This document shows, in pieces, positions 1 through 7,222 of a stretch of 64,000 nt of DNA (the first letter of the stretch is position 1; every line of letters begins with the position of its first letter). The stretch is taken from the NCBI RefSeq assembly GCF_900113615.1, contig NZ_FOPZ01000001.1:1-64000 (forward strand), read 5' to 3'. Under the pieces are notes generated by a model. That model had not been told where the DNA came from and ran no database searches. It saw only the letters and a list, made by a program, of their open reading frames with translations. This stretch comes from Halorubrum aquaticum (GTDB lineage Archaea; Halobacteriota; Halobacteria; Halobacteriales; Haloferacaceae). Position numbers and translations under genes: made by a program.

Positions 1-60
1 ATGTACGCGCCGAGGCAACGAGGCGTTGAGTCCACGAGCACTAACAGACCGAAGCCACAA
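1..60 (+). rRNA. 23S ribosomal RNA, 3' end (partial)
   Basis: The first ~60 bases match the conserved 3' end of haloarchaeal 23S rRNA (GTACGCGCCGAGGCAACGAG, then ACTAACAGACCGAAGCCAC). The gene enters from the left, so only its last bases are present. The 5S gene follows on the same strand, as expected for an archaeal rRNA operon. The exact 3' terminus is estimated. Confidence 0.85.
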
Positions 61-193
61 TCATATGGTCACTAGATATTCCACACTCGCATGAGTTCAG
101 GCGGTAGCTGGATCGCACGTATACACGGTAGTCATTACCGAGACAGGCGTCTCTCCGTCATGGAGAGTTCCGGTTCGAGTCCGGGAGTCGGCA
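61..193 (+). other. 23S-5S internal transcribed spacer with stable hairpins
   Basis: The spacer holds no reading frame of interest but is structured. A 5-bp hairpin lies at 126-140 and a 6-bp hairpin at 151-167; both have the same five-base loop, GTCAT. A third stem-loop at 169-185 has a seven-base loop TTCGAGT and resembles a tRNA T-arm. These are probably processing signals of the rRNA precursor; no complete tRNA cloverleaf could be folded. Confidence 0.5.
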
Positions 194-315
194 TGAAGGC
201 GGCCAGAGCGGTGGGGGCACACCCGTACCCATTCCGAACACGGAAGTTAAGCCCACCCGCGTACCGGGAAGTACTGGAGTGAGCGATCCTCTGGGAACCG
301 CGGCACGCCGCCTCA
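194..315 (+). rRNA. rrf: 5S ribosomal RNA
   Basis: About 122 nt with the haloarchaeal 5S hallmarks: the start GAAGGCGGCC pairs with the end GCCGCCTCAC, and the internal conserved stretches CCCGTACCCATTCCGAACAC, GAAGTTAAGCCCACC and GTACTGGAGTG are present. It lies downstream of the 23S end in the same transcription unit. Ends are assigned from terminal helix pairing and are good to a few bases. No distal tRNA-Cys, seen after 5S in some haloarchaeal operons, was recognised. Confidence 0.93.
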
Positions 316-341
316 CCATTCATCGGGATCATTCCCGTCCA

Positions 342-374
342 AGCCCACGGACACCGTGTCCGTGGGCTTTTTTT
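342..374 (+). terminator. Strong hairpin terminator after the rRNA operon
   Basis: A perfect 12-bp stem (342-353 with 357-368), a three-base loop and seven consecutive T residues (368-374). It begins ~25 nt after the 5S gene, so it should end the rRNA transcript. Hairpin plus T-run is the bacterial intrinsic design; archaeal RNA polymerase responds chiefly to the T-run, so the hairpin may instead protect the RNA end. Confidence 0.75.
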
Positions 375-595
375 CAGTTATATTGTGAGCCGAACGGCCG
401 TCGATCGGTCGGGTCCTGGACGCTCGCTCGTGACGGATCCACTCCGTTCATCCGGATCCCGCTCGATGACCGCGAGACCGTCGTCGGACACGGCTGGCGT
501 TACGTCCGGGTTTGAGCGCCCGGATCCGGACTGAGACGCCGTTTATCGGATGTACGTCGCCCTTGAAGGTCTCAATATTGATTGTTTCACCAATA

Positions 596-604
596 AGTTT
601 ATGG
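596..604 (+). promoter_or_regulatory. TATA-like element for the DUF7504-like gene
   Basis: AGTTTATGG is centred ~31 nt before the ATG at 631, the spacing of a leaderless haloarchaeal transcript. This supports 631 over an upstream in-frame ATG at 550, which would lie ahead of the promoter. The stretch 375-595 before it shows no gene. Confidence 0.45.
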
Positions 605-630
605 TATTTCTGTTTGAAGACAAGACGTTA

Positions 631-1518
631 ATGACCGTCCCGACGACACGTGAGAGCGACGTTACGATCCGGGTCGCGTCTACCGGATCGCCGTCCGTTC
701 GGGACGGGTTAACGGATCGATCGGTCGTCTCGGTCCTGCTGGAGACGGACCTCGAGGCGTGGAGACGTAGCTGGCGCGAACGCGCCGGGGAAACTCCACG
801 ACGGGAGTCCGTCGTCGTCGCGAGTGACGTCTCCCGTAGTGCGGCCGAAACGGCGACTACACAGGTCCTCCCGGAACGGCGTCTCGCGTACACGGTCCTC
901 GGATCGGGCGTCGGGGTCGACCTGATTCTGGAGACGGTTTCCGGGAGTCTCGCGGAGTTCGAGGGTTCCGAGCCGCGAGTGATACTCGACGACCTCGCGC
1001 CGTTCGCGGCCGAACGCGGGGCAGTCGAGGCGGTCGAGGCGGTCGAGGAGCTCGCGACGGCGGCCGCCGAAGTCGACGCGCCGGTCACGATCGGCTGGTC
1101 GCTCACGGCCGAGTCGGCGTCCGTGCTGCCGTCGGTTCTCCAACGGGCCGACGGCATCGAGGGAGTCGATCCGGAGTCGATGGCGGCGATCGACAGGCTC
1201 CAGAACGAGGACCCGACCACGTTCGGATACACGCGACGGTATTGGACCGAGGCCCAGCGCGGTATCGAGTCCTGTTCCCGGAATTACCCGCAATCGAAGC
1301 AGGTCCATGCCGTCCTCTCCGACCCGGAGACGACGCCGAGAACGCTCGGAGCCACGCTGTCCGGGCTCGTTTCGCTGGGGGTGCTCGACACGTGGGCGGA
1401 AACGGTCGGATCGACGCGATACGACCTCACGGCGTACGATCCGTCCCGAATGGCGACCGTCGGCGTCGCGTTCGCGGCGGTCTCCGACGACGAGTCGGCC
1501 CGGCTCCCCGAGGAGTGA
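631..1518 (+). CDS. DUF7504-like protein with C-terminal winged-helix-like region
   Basis: A 295-residue soluble protein. The N-terminal ~150 residues resemble the haloarchaeal DUF7504 group: a strand-helix pattern with a W-RERAG stretch and a VILDDLAPFA segment that looks like a Walker-B-type strand, but no Walker A is seen. The C-terminal ~90 residues (YPQSKQVHAVL, TTPRTLGATLSGLVSLGVLD, RYDLTAYDP) look like a winged helix. A regulatory or signal-processing role is inferred. The ATG at 631 was chosen because a TATA-like element lies ~31 nt upstream. Function is unknown. Confidence 0.6.
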   Translation: MTVPTTRESDVTIRVASTGSPSVRDGLTDRSVVSVLLETDLEAWRRSWRERAGETPRRESVVVASDVSRSAAETATTQVLPERRLAYTVLGSGVGVDLILETVSGSLAEFEGSEPRVILDDLAPFAAERGAVEAVEAVEELATAAAEVDAPVTIGWSLTAESASVLPSVLQRADGIEGVDPESMAAIDRLQNEDPTTFGYTRRYWTEAQRGIESCSRNYPQSKQVHAVLSDPETTPRTLGATLSGLVSLGVLDTWAETVGSTRYDLTAYDPSRMATVGVAFAAVSDDESARLPEE

Positions 1519-1532
1519 CGTGCGCCCGGCGG

Positions 1533-1826
1533 TTATCGCCCGTTTCGGTCGCGTCCTCCCGGAACCGTCAGGTCGTGATCGACGACCGAGCCGTCGGGAT
1601 CGAGCGTGACCGTTCCCAGCGTCACCGTGTCGCCGGTGTCGTACTCGTTCGCGATCGTCTCGAGGACCGACCGTCTGTCGAGGCGCTCCCAGACGACCTC
1701 CGCGACGAGCGACTGGAACGCCTCCGGGTCGGTCCATCCCGAATCGACGTCCGTCGGGACGCGGACGAGAAACCGTAGTTCCTCCTCGGTGACGCGCACG
1801 CCGACTCCGAAGGTGTCCGAACACAT
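1533..1826 (-). CDS. Conserved haloarchaeal hypothetical protein
   Basis: A 97-residue acidic protein without membrane segments. The start is the ATG that opens MCSDTFGVGVRVTEEELRF; longer in-frame starts run into the divergent EamA gene and look unlike haloarchaeal protein. It has an alternating strand-helix-strand pattern (EELRFLVRVP, FQSLVAEVVWERL, TVTLGTVTLD). I do not recognise the family. It is convergent with the DUF7504-like gene (14 bases apart) and divergent from the EamA transporter. Confidence 0.6.
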   Translation of the reverse strand: MCSDTFGVGVRVTEEELRFLVRVPTDVDSGWTDPEAFQSLVAEVVWERLDRRSVLETIANEYDTGDTVTLGTVTLDPDGSVVDHDLTVPGGRDRNGR

Positions 1827-1905
1827 GTCGATCCGTTCGGTCCCGCGGTTCAAACCTCCGTCGACCTCCCGAAAACGGTAACCGGGTTCGCCGGAAAGCG
1901 GTCGT

Positions 1906-2802
1906 GTGACCTCGAGCAGAACCGCTCCGCGCGTGTCTCCGGAGGTGGGACTCGTTACCGCAGTTCTCGCCGTCAGTACGGGGGCCATCCTCGTCAGGTG
2001 GAGCGACGCGCCGAGTTCGGTCGCCGCGTTCTATCGAGTGCTCTTCACCACGCTCCCGCTGCTTCCGGTCGCCGCGTGGCGGTATCGCGATCAGTTCGGT
2101 CGCATCGACCGGCGCGACCTCGGATTCGCGACGCTGTCGGGGGTCGCGCTGGCGCTACACTTCGCCTCGTGGTTCGAGAGCCTTGAGTGGACGAGCGTCG
2201 CGGCGAGCGTCACGCTCGTTCAGGCACAGCCGGTGTTCGTCGCGCTCGGCGCGTGGCTTTTGCTCCGTGAGCGGGTGACTCGACGGATCGCCGTCGGGAT
2301 CGGGGTCGCCGTGGGCGGGATCGTGGCGATGTCGCTCGGTGACTTCCTCGGGGGGGTCCTCGTCGGACCGGCCCCGCTTTACGGCAACGGGTTGGCGCTC
2401 TTCGGGGCGGTGACGGCGGCCGGCTACGTCCTCGCCGGCCGGTCGCTGCGTCAGCGACTCGCGCTGGTCCCGTACGTGGTCGTCGTCTACGGCGTCTGTA
2501 CGGTGTCGCTGCTCGCGCTCGTGCTCGCACAGGGACATCCGCTCTCCGGGTACCCGCCCCGCGAGTGGGCGGTCTTCCTCGGTCTGGCGGTCGGTCCGGG
2601 ACTGTTCGGACACACCGTGATCAACTGGGTGCTCGGGTACCTCGAATCGAGCGTCGTCTCGGTGTCGCTGCTCGGCGAGCCCGTCGGGGCGACGGTCCTC
2701 GCGTTGGTGCTCCTCGGCGAGGCTCCGACCCGCTTCACGGTCGTCGGCGGCGTGATCGTCCTCTCGGGGATCTACTTTACGACCACGGGAACGGATCGGT
2801 GA
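1906..2802 (+). CDS. EamA/DMT-family transporter
   Basis: A 298-residue integral membrane protein with about ten hydrophobic helices in two homologous halves, the layout of the drug/metabolite transporter superfamily (EamA). The first half has the SVAAFYRVLF and SVAASVTLVQAQPVFVALGAW segments and the second the LESSVVSVSLLGEPVGATVL segment. Members export metabolites or amino acids by secondary transport; the substrate cannot be told. Translation starts at a GTG. It ends six bases from the convergent SRPBCC gene. Confidence 0.85.
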   Translation: MTSSRTAPRVSPEVGLVTAVLAVSTGAILVRWSDAPSSVAAFYRVLFTTLPLLPVAAWRYRDQFGRIDRRDLGFATLSGVALALHFASWFESLEWTSVAASVTLVQAQPVFVALGAWLLLRERVTRRIAVGIGVAVGGIVAMSLGDFLGGVLVGPAPLYGNGLALFGAVTAAGYVLAGRSLRQRLALVPYVVVVYGVCTVSLLALVLAQGHPLSGYPPREWAVFLGLAVGPGLFGHTVINWVLGYLESSVVSVSLLGEPVGATVLALVLLGEAPTRFTVVGGVIVLSGIYFTTTGTDR

Positions 2803-2807
2803 GCCGA

Positions 2808-3308
2808 TCAGGCCCTGCCGAACCGCTCCTTCGTCCGCCGGTGTCGGTCCCGGAACATGCCCTCGAAGCCGACCTTCGCGAACGGTCCCGCGGCGTCGCC
2901 GACCGCGCCGAACGGGAGCCGGTACTCGACGGCGTCGACGAGAACCGTCTCGTCCCCGTCGGCGTAGAAGGCGTGGGTGTGTTCCCAGGTCCGGAACGGC
3001 CCGTCGACCATGTCGTCGACGAAGTACGCGCTTCCTTCGACGGGGGCGTCTCCGTCGGGTTCGCGCTCGACGATCCGGGAGATCCACCGCTGGCGGGGTA
3101 CGACGCCGAACGGCCGGATCGACATCCGGATCCGTGAGCCCGCGGTCAGCACCTCGGGATCACGCTCGCCGTCCGGCCCCTCGACGGCTTCGATCCGCAT
3201 GTCCATCCACTCGGGCGTCAACTCGAGCAACCCGTCGACCGTCGAGTGGAACGCCCACACGTCCCCGATGGGGGCGGCTATCCGGGTTCTCCGGCGGTAC
3301 GTCGGCAT
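2808..3308 (-). CDS. SRPBCC (START-like) family protein
   Basis: A 166-residue protein with the helix-grip layout of the SRPBCC superfamily: N-terminal RTRIAAPIGDVWAFH, a central strand-rich region (PGERD-type turn, MSIRPFGVVPRQRWISRIVE), and a C-terminal helix FAKVGFEGMFRDRHRRTKER. Members bind small hydrophobic ligands or act in cyclase/dehydratase steps; the ligand here is unknown. It has no signal peptide. It is divergent from the ogg gene with 134 bases between starts. Confidence 0.8.
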   Translation of the reverse strand: MPTYRRRTRIAAPIGDVWAFHSTVDGLLELTPEWMDMRIEAVEGPDGERDPEVLTAGSRIRMSIRPFGVVPRQRWISRIVEREPDGDAPVEGSAYFVDDMVDGPFRTWEHTHAFYADGDETVLVDAVEYRLPFGAVGDAAGPFAKVGFEGMFRDRHRRTKERFGRA

Positions 3309-3442
3309 ACCCGCTTTACGGTGTCGACGGGGGAAAGCCCCTTCGCCGCTTCGCCCGGGCGTCGTTCCCGATCCCGCGGCCTCCGCTTCCTCCGTCGTCG
3401 GTACCGAAACCCGGATACGCTCGCGTCGCCTCCACGGATCCG

Positions 3443-4369
3443 ATGGAACGAGGAGCGATCGACGTCGCCGACCTCTCGGGTCCCTTCGACCTCCAGGCGA
3501 CCGTCGAGAGCGGACAGAGCTACCTGTGGAACCGCGCCGACGGTCGGACCTACGAGGAGCTTCACGCCCACGGCGGCGACGAGTGGTACGAGACCGTCGT
3601 CTCCCCGATCCCGGGCGTCACCGACGAACGCGTTCCCCTGCGGGTCCGGCAGGTCGGCGGCGTTCGTGACGGGACGATCGAGTGGGAGGCGTCGACGGAC
3701 GCGGTTCCGCTTCTCACCCACCTGCTCCGGCTCGACGACGACCTCGACGCGATCCGCGATTCGATGCCGAACCTTTCCCTGTTGGATCGTGCCTACGACC
3801 GGTACGAGGGGATGCGTCTGGTTCGGGACCCGACGTTTCCCTGCCTCGTCTCGTTCATCTGCTCCGCCCAGATGCGCGTCGCCCGGATCCATGGGATGCA
3901 ACGGAGGCTTCGGGAGACGTACGGGGACGCCGTCGAGCTCGACGGGGAGACGTATCACGCGTTCCCGACGCCGGAAGGGCTCGCGGCTCGGAGCGAGTCC
4001 GACCTCCGTGACCTCTCGCTCGGGTACCGAGCGCCCTACGTCCGACGGACTGCGGAGATGGTCGCGTCCGGAGAGGCGGACCCGAGGGAAGCGCTCGGTC
4101 TCCCGTACGAGGAGGCGCGGGAGTCGCTGACGCGGTTCATCGGCGTCGGCGACAAGGTGGCCGACTGCGTCGCGCTGTTCTCGTTGGGGTTCCTCGAGGC
4201 GGTGCCGCTCGACACGTGGATCCACACGACGATCGAGGAGTACTACCCCGACTGCGACCGCGGATCGTACGCGGAGACGTCCCGTGCCATTCGCGAGCGG
4301 TTCGGCGGGGAGCACGCCGGATACGCCCAGACCTACGTGTTCCATCACCTCCGCGCCGGCGGGGAGTGA
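3443..4369 (+). CDS. ogg: 8-oxoguanine DNA glycosylase (OGG1-type)
   Basis: A 308-residue base-excision repair enzyme predicted to remove 8-oxoguanine and nick by beta-elimination. An OGG1 N-terminal domain covers roughly residues 5-105 (ATVESGQSYLWNR), followed by an HhH-GPD domain. The HhH reads FIGVGDKVADC, with the Schiff-base lysine at K238 and the catalytic aspartate at D257 in AVPLDTWIH. The 19-residue spacing equals that of human K249/D268. The upstream in-frame extension is arginine-rich shadow sequence, so the ATG at 3443 was chosen. Confidence 0.9.
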   Translation: MERGAIDVADLSGPFDLQATVESGQSYLWNRADGRTYEELHAHGGDEWYETVVSPIPGVTDERVPLRVRQVGGVRDGTIEWEASTDAVPLLTHLLRLDDDLDAIRDSMPNLSLLDRAYDRYEGMRLVRDPTFPCLVSFICSAQMRVARIHGMQRRLRETYGDAVELDGETYHAFPTPEGLAARSESDLRDLSLGYRAPYVRRTAEMVASGEADPREALGLPYEEARESLTRFIGVGDKVADCVALFSLGFLEAVPLDTWIHTTIEEYYPDCDRGSYAETSRAIRERFGGEHAGYAQTYVFHHLRAGGE

Positions 4370-4415
4370 CCTCGGCCGAAGCTTCATACTCGTTCGCACG
4401 GTACGTCTTCACGTG

Positions 4416-4796
4416 ATGGACTGTCGAGTCGTCGTGGAGGCCGCCGTTCCCGTTTACGACGTGGAGACCGTCGACGAGGCGGTCCGGATCGCGGTCTCGA
4501 AGACGGGAGAGATGTTGAATCCCGACCTCAACTACGTGGAGATCGACATGGGAAGTCGTACCTCCCCGACGGGAGAGGAGCTCCCGCCGGCGTTCATCGC
4601 GGCCGACGAGGCGCTCGTCGCGCTCGAACTCCGGATGGACGTGTTCAACGTCGACCGCGCCGAACACGCCAGGCGGGTCGCGAGAAAGGAGATCGGCCAA
4701 CGCCTCCGGAACATCCCGCTCAAGGTACTCTCGGTCGAGGAGATCGACGAGGAGGGCGAGACGGATGCGTCGTCGTCGACCGACGAGAGGGAGTGA
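4416..4796 (+). CDS. DUF555 family protein (UPF0212)
   Basis: A 126-residue soluble protein matching the archaeal DUF555/UPF0212 family in length and motifs: VVVEAAVPVYDVET, ISKTGEMLNPDLNYVEI-like, GEELPPAFIAADEALVALEL, ARKEIGQRL. The family is widespread in euryarchaea and has no established function. The C-terminus is an acidic tail. The ATG at 4416 fits the family start and has a weak TATA-like element ~30 nt upstream. It follows ogg by 46 bases. Confidence 0.9.
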   Translation: MDCRVVVEAAVPVYDVETVDEAVRIAVSKTGEMLNPDLNYVEIDMGSRTSPTGEELPPAFIAADEALVALELRMDVFNVDRAEHARRVARKEIGQRLRNIPLKVLSVEEIDEEGETDASSSTDERE

Positions 4797-4864
4797 CGTC
4801 TCCGATTCGCAGGCGTGGTCGTCACTCGGGACGTAACGAACGACGGTAGGCTACTCGACGAATC

Positions 4865-5098
4865 TCAGTCCGCGGTGGGGGCCAGCGGCTCCGATTCCGT
4901 CTCCTCCATCGGCTCCGTGATCCCCTCGGTCAGTTTAAAAACGGCCGCCTTGTGGTCCGTCTTCGATTTGTGAATCGATGTCGGTTTCACGCCGAGCTCC
5001 TCGTACGCGTCGAGGTCGAGGTCGTCGTTCCAGAATTCGCACTGTTTTCGTACCTCGGCCAGAAGGCCGTGAAGGTGGATGAGCTCCTGTTTCTTCAT
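4865..5098 (-). CDS. UPF0058 family protein
   Basis: A 77-residue protein beginning MKKQELIHLHGLLAEVRKQCE, the characteristic start of the archaeal UPF0058 family, followed by LDAYEELGVKPTSIHKSKTDHKAAVFKL and an acidic tail. The function is not established. A TATA element (5125-5133) is centred ~30 nt before the start, indicating a nearly leaderless transcript. Confidence 0.9.
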   Translation of the reverse strand: MKKQELIHLHGLLAEVRKQCEFWNDDLDLDAYEELGVKPTSIHKSKTDHKAAVFKLTEGITEPMEETESEPLAPTAD

Positions 5099-5124
5099 GA
5101 GTAACGGTCCTTTGCTACCGGAGG

Positions 5125-5133
5125 CTTATATTA
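5125..5133 (-). promoter_or_regulatory. TATA box of the UPF0058 gene
   Basis: TAATATAAG on the minus strand is centred ~30 nt upstream of the ATG at 5098, in an otherwise GC-rich region. This is the usual distance for a leaderless haloarchaeal mRNA. Confidence 0.55.
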
Positions 5134-5187
5134 CTATCCTGAGTCTAGTTACCATACCTCCCGTCTATATAGCCCTCGGAAGCCCCG

Positions 5188-5367
5188 TCACTGGAACTGT
5201 CGAACCGCCTCGAGGTCCCGCTCGGTCCGCATGAACTCCGTGAGCCGTCGAGTCGCGTGACAATTGGAACAGCTGAAGTTCGTGCGCAGCTCCGGCAGTT
5301 CGGCCGGATTCTCCTGCCACTCCTTGGTACACTCCGGACACACCAGCCTGACGAACGCTTCGACCAT
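5188..5367 (-). CDS. Small zinc-ribbon protein (DUF7836-like)
   Basis: A 59-residue protein with two Cys pairs, CPEC near residue 11 and CSNC near residue 34, forming a probable zinc ribbon, and a charged C-terminal helix (MRTERDLEAVRQFQ). The start MVEAFVRLVCPEC is typical of a conserved haloarchaeal small zinc-finger family; the DUF number is from memory. The 5' extension in the same frame lacks conserved features. The partner is unknown; such ribbons commonly bind nucleic acids or proteins. Confidence 0.75.
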   Translation of the reverse strand: MVEAFVRLVCPECTKEWQENPAELPELRTNFSCSNCHATRRLTEFMRTERDLEAVRQFQ

Positions 5368-5512
5368 ACGGCCACGTACAGCCCGTCGGATTAAAAACGT
5401 ACGTGACGAGGTCACGTTCCGCACGGTCGTCCCGGAGTCGCGATCCACCCTCGTCGCCGGGGTCCCTCCCCGTCCCTCTCGCCGTCGTCGAGACGAGTTC
5501 TTCGTCGAGCCG

Positions 5513-6523
5513 CTATGCGGTCATGTGGTCGCTGGCCTCGAGCAGCTCCTTGTACCGGTTTCGGATCGTCACTTCCGAGATGTCGGCGACCTCGCTCACC
5601 TGGCTCTGGGTCACCTTTCGGTTCGACAGGAGGGCGGCGGCGTAGACGGCCGAGGCCGCGAGGCCGACCGGCGACTTGCCGCTCGTGATCCCCGCGTCCT
5701 TCGCGCTCTTCAGGAGCTCCCGCGCGAGCCGTTCGACCTCCTCGGGGAGGTCGAGTCGCGAGACGAACCGGGGCACGTAGCTCTCGGGGTCCGCCGGCTG
5801 TACCTCCAAGCCGAGTTCGCGCACGACGTAGCGGTACGTCCGCGTGAGTTCCATCTTGTCGACGCGCGAGACCGCGGTGAACTCGTCGAGACTCCGCGGG
5901 TTGCCGACCTGCCGGGCGGCCGCGTACAGCGCGGCGGTCGCGACGCCCTCGATGGAGCGGCCGGGAAGCAGGTTCTCGCTCAGCGCGCGGCGGTAGATGA
6001 CGGAGGCGGTCTCGCGGACGTTGTCCGGGAGCCCTAACGCCGAGGCCATCCGGTCGATCTCGCCGAGGGCCTGTTTCAGGTTGCGCTCCTTCGAGTTCCG
6101 GGTACGGAAGCGCTCGTTCCAGGTGCGGAGCCGCTGCATCTGTCGCCGCTGTCGGCTGGAAAGCGACTTCCCGTAGCCGTCGCGGTCCTGCCAGCCGATG
6201 TTGGTCGACAGGCCCTTGTCGTGCATCATGTTCGTCGTGGGCGCGCCCACGCGGGACTTGCTGTCCCGCTCCGCGGAATCGAACGCGCGCCACTCCGGTC
6301 CACGGTCGACCGAGTCCTCCTCGACGACGAGCCCGCAGTCTTCACACACCGTCTCGCCGTGTTCGGTGTCCGTCACGAGACGGCCCGTACACTCCGGACA
6401 GCTCGTCACCCGTTCGTTTTCGACGGACTCGCTCTCGGAGTGCTGCTCATCCGTCCGCTCTGAAGCGGCGGATCGATCGACCGTCTCGTCTCGCTCGTAA
6501 CTTCGAATGCGTGTCTCTGTCAT
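5513..6523 (-). CDS. tfb: Transcription initiation factor IIB (TFB), copy 1
   Basis: A 336-residue archaeal TFIIB that bridges TBP-bound promoter DNA and RNA polymerase. The N-terminal zinc ribbon is CPEC with VCEDC ~20 residues later (residues ~42-65), followed by the B-reader region SRVGAPTTNMMHDKGLSTNIGW. Two cyclin folds follow, the first containing GRSIEGVATAALYAAAR and the second KSPVGLAASAVYAAALL and the HTH VTQSQVSEVADISEVTIRNRY. The N-terminus has a variable 40-residue acidic extension. A second copy lies at 31016-31990; haloarchaea usually carry several TFBs with divided promoter preferences. Confidence 0.95.
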   Translation of the reverse strand: MTETRIRSYERDETVDRSAASERTDEQHSESESVENERVTSCPECTGRLVTDTEHGETVCEDCGLVVEEDSVDRGPEWRAFDSAERDSKSRVGAPTTNMMHDKGLSTNIGWQDRDGYGKSLSSRQRRQMQRLRTWNERFRTRNSKERNLKQALGEIDRMASALGLPDNVRETASVIYRRALSENLLPGRSIEGVATAALYAAARQVGNPRSLDEFTAVSRVDKMELTRTYRYVVRELGLEVQPADPESYVPRFVSRLDLPEEVERLARELLKSAKDAGITSGKSPVGLAASAVYAAALLSNRKVTQSQVSEVADISEVTIRNRYKELLEASDHMTA

Positions 6524-6835
6524 GGGTGTTCTCCGATCGAACTCCCGACGAAAATGCGAGGGCCGGGTGTGCCCGATTCGTTAACTAACAGTAAGCGTCT
6601 TCTATATTTAAACTTGTCGTTATTGGAGTGCGCTGTGTACTCTGAGAACTTCGCTACCGCCCGTTATCGACCGTTATAGTTTCCTTTCGTCGATCGTCGT
6701 GTGGCCGTGACACTCGGTAACTCGACCCTGATAGTATATAAATCATTCAGGTAGCGAGGCGGATCCGGTCCGGCGTCTCCACCTCCCGATCCGACCCTCT
6801 CCATCCCTCGATCCGAGCCTTCTCCAGTTTCCGGT
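6524..6835 (-). promoter_or_regulatory. Upstream region of TFB 1 with two AT-rich TATA-like elements
   Basis: A 312-base stretch with no gene. A strong TATA-like run (minus strand TTTAAATATAGA, 6601-6612) lies ~84 nt before the tfb start, implying a ~55-60 nt 5' leader rather than a leaderless mRNA. A second run (6733-6742) lies farther upstream. It may give an alternative tfb transcript or a short RNA. Confidence 0.4.
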
Positions 6836-7144
6836 TCAGTCCCACGTGATCCACACGAGAAACACCAGACCGACCGTCTGAAGGAGGTGAAGTGCCATCA
6901 TGGCGCGCCACGCGACCGACGGGACCGCCTCCGAGGCGAACCACGCCGACAACATCGGGTCGACGAGGTAGATGTAGAGGGCGAGCGCGTTCTCCCCGAG
7001 CAGGAACCCACCGAACATCACGAGTCCGAGGGTGTGTTTCGACCGGAACTGGAGGTAGTTCCGTCCCCACACCCAGACGAGCGCGAGGAGCAGGGCTACG
7101 TTCAACCCTGCGGAGACCCGTGCCACGTCGAACCAGAGACCCAT
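6836..7144 (-). CDS. Small conserved membrane protein
   Basis: A 102-residue protein with three hydrophobic helices (about residues 8-26, 40-60 and 80-99) and few charged residues. The first helix is preceded by MGLWFDVARVSAG; the loop between helices 2 and 3 carries LVDPMLSAWFASEAVPS. I do not recognise a named family. It lies between the MscS channel and TFB 1 on the same strand, with no sign of a shared operon (78 bases from MscS). Confidence 0.65.
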   Translation of the reverse strand: MGLWFDVARVSAGLNVALLLALVWVWGRNYLQFRSKHTLGLVMFGGFLLGENALALYIYLVDPMLSAWFASEAVPSVAWRAMMALHLLQTVGLVFLVWITWD

Positions 7145-7222
7145 CGTATGCCTGCTACCGGGTGCGGGTGTATAATGACTTTCCCAAATGCGTCCCGGTT
7201 TCCCCGTCCGGTCACCCCTCGA

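Noticed and set aside
100-193. Possible tRNA gene in the 23S-5S spacer
   Set aside because: There is a T-arm-like stem-loop and an anticodon-like hairpin, but no matching acceptor 5' strand for AGTCGGC and no U33, so no cloverleaf can be completed.
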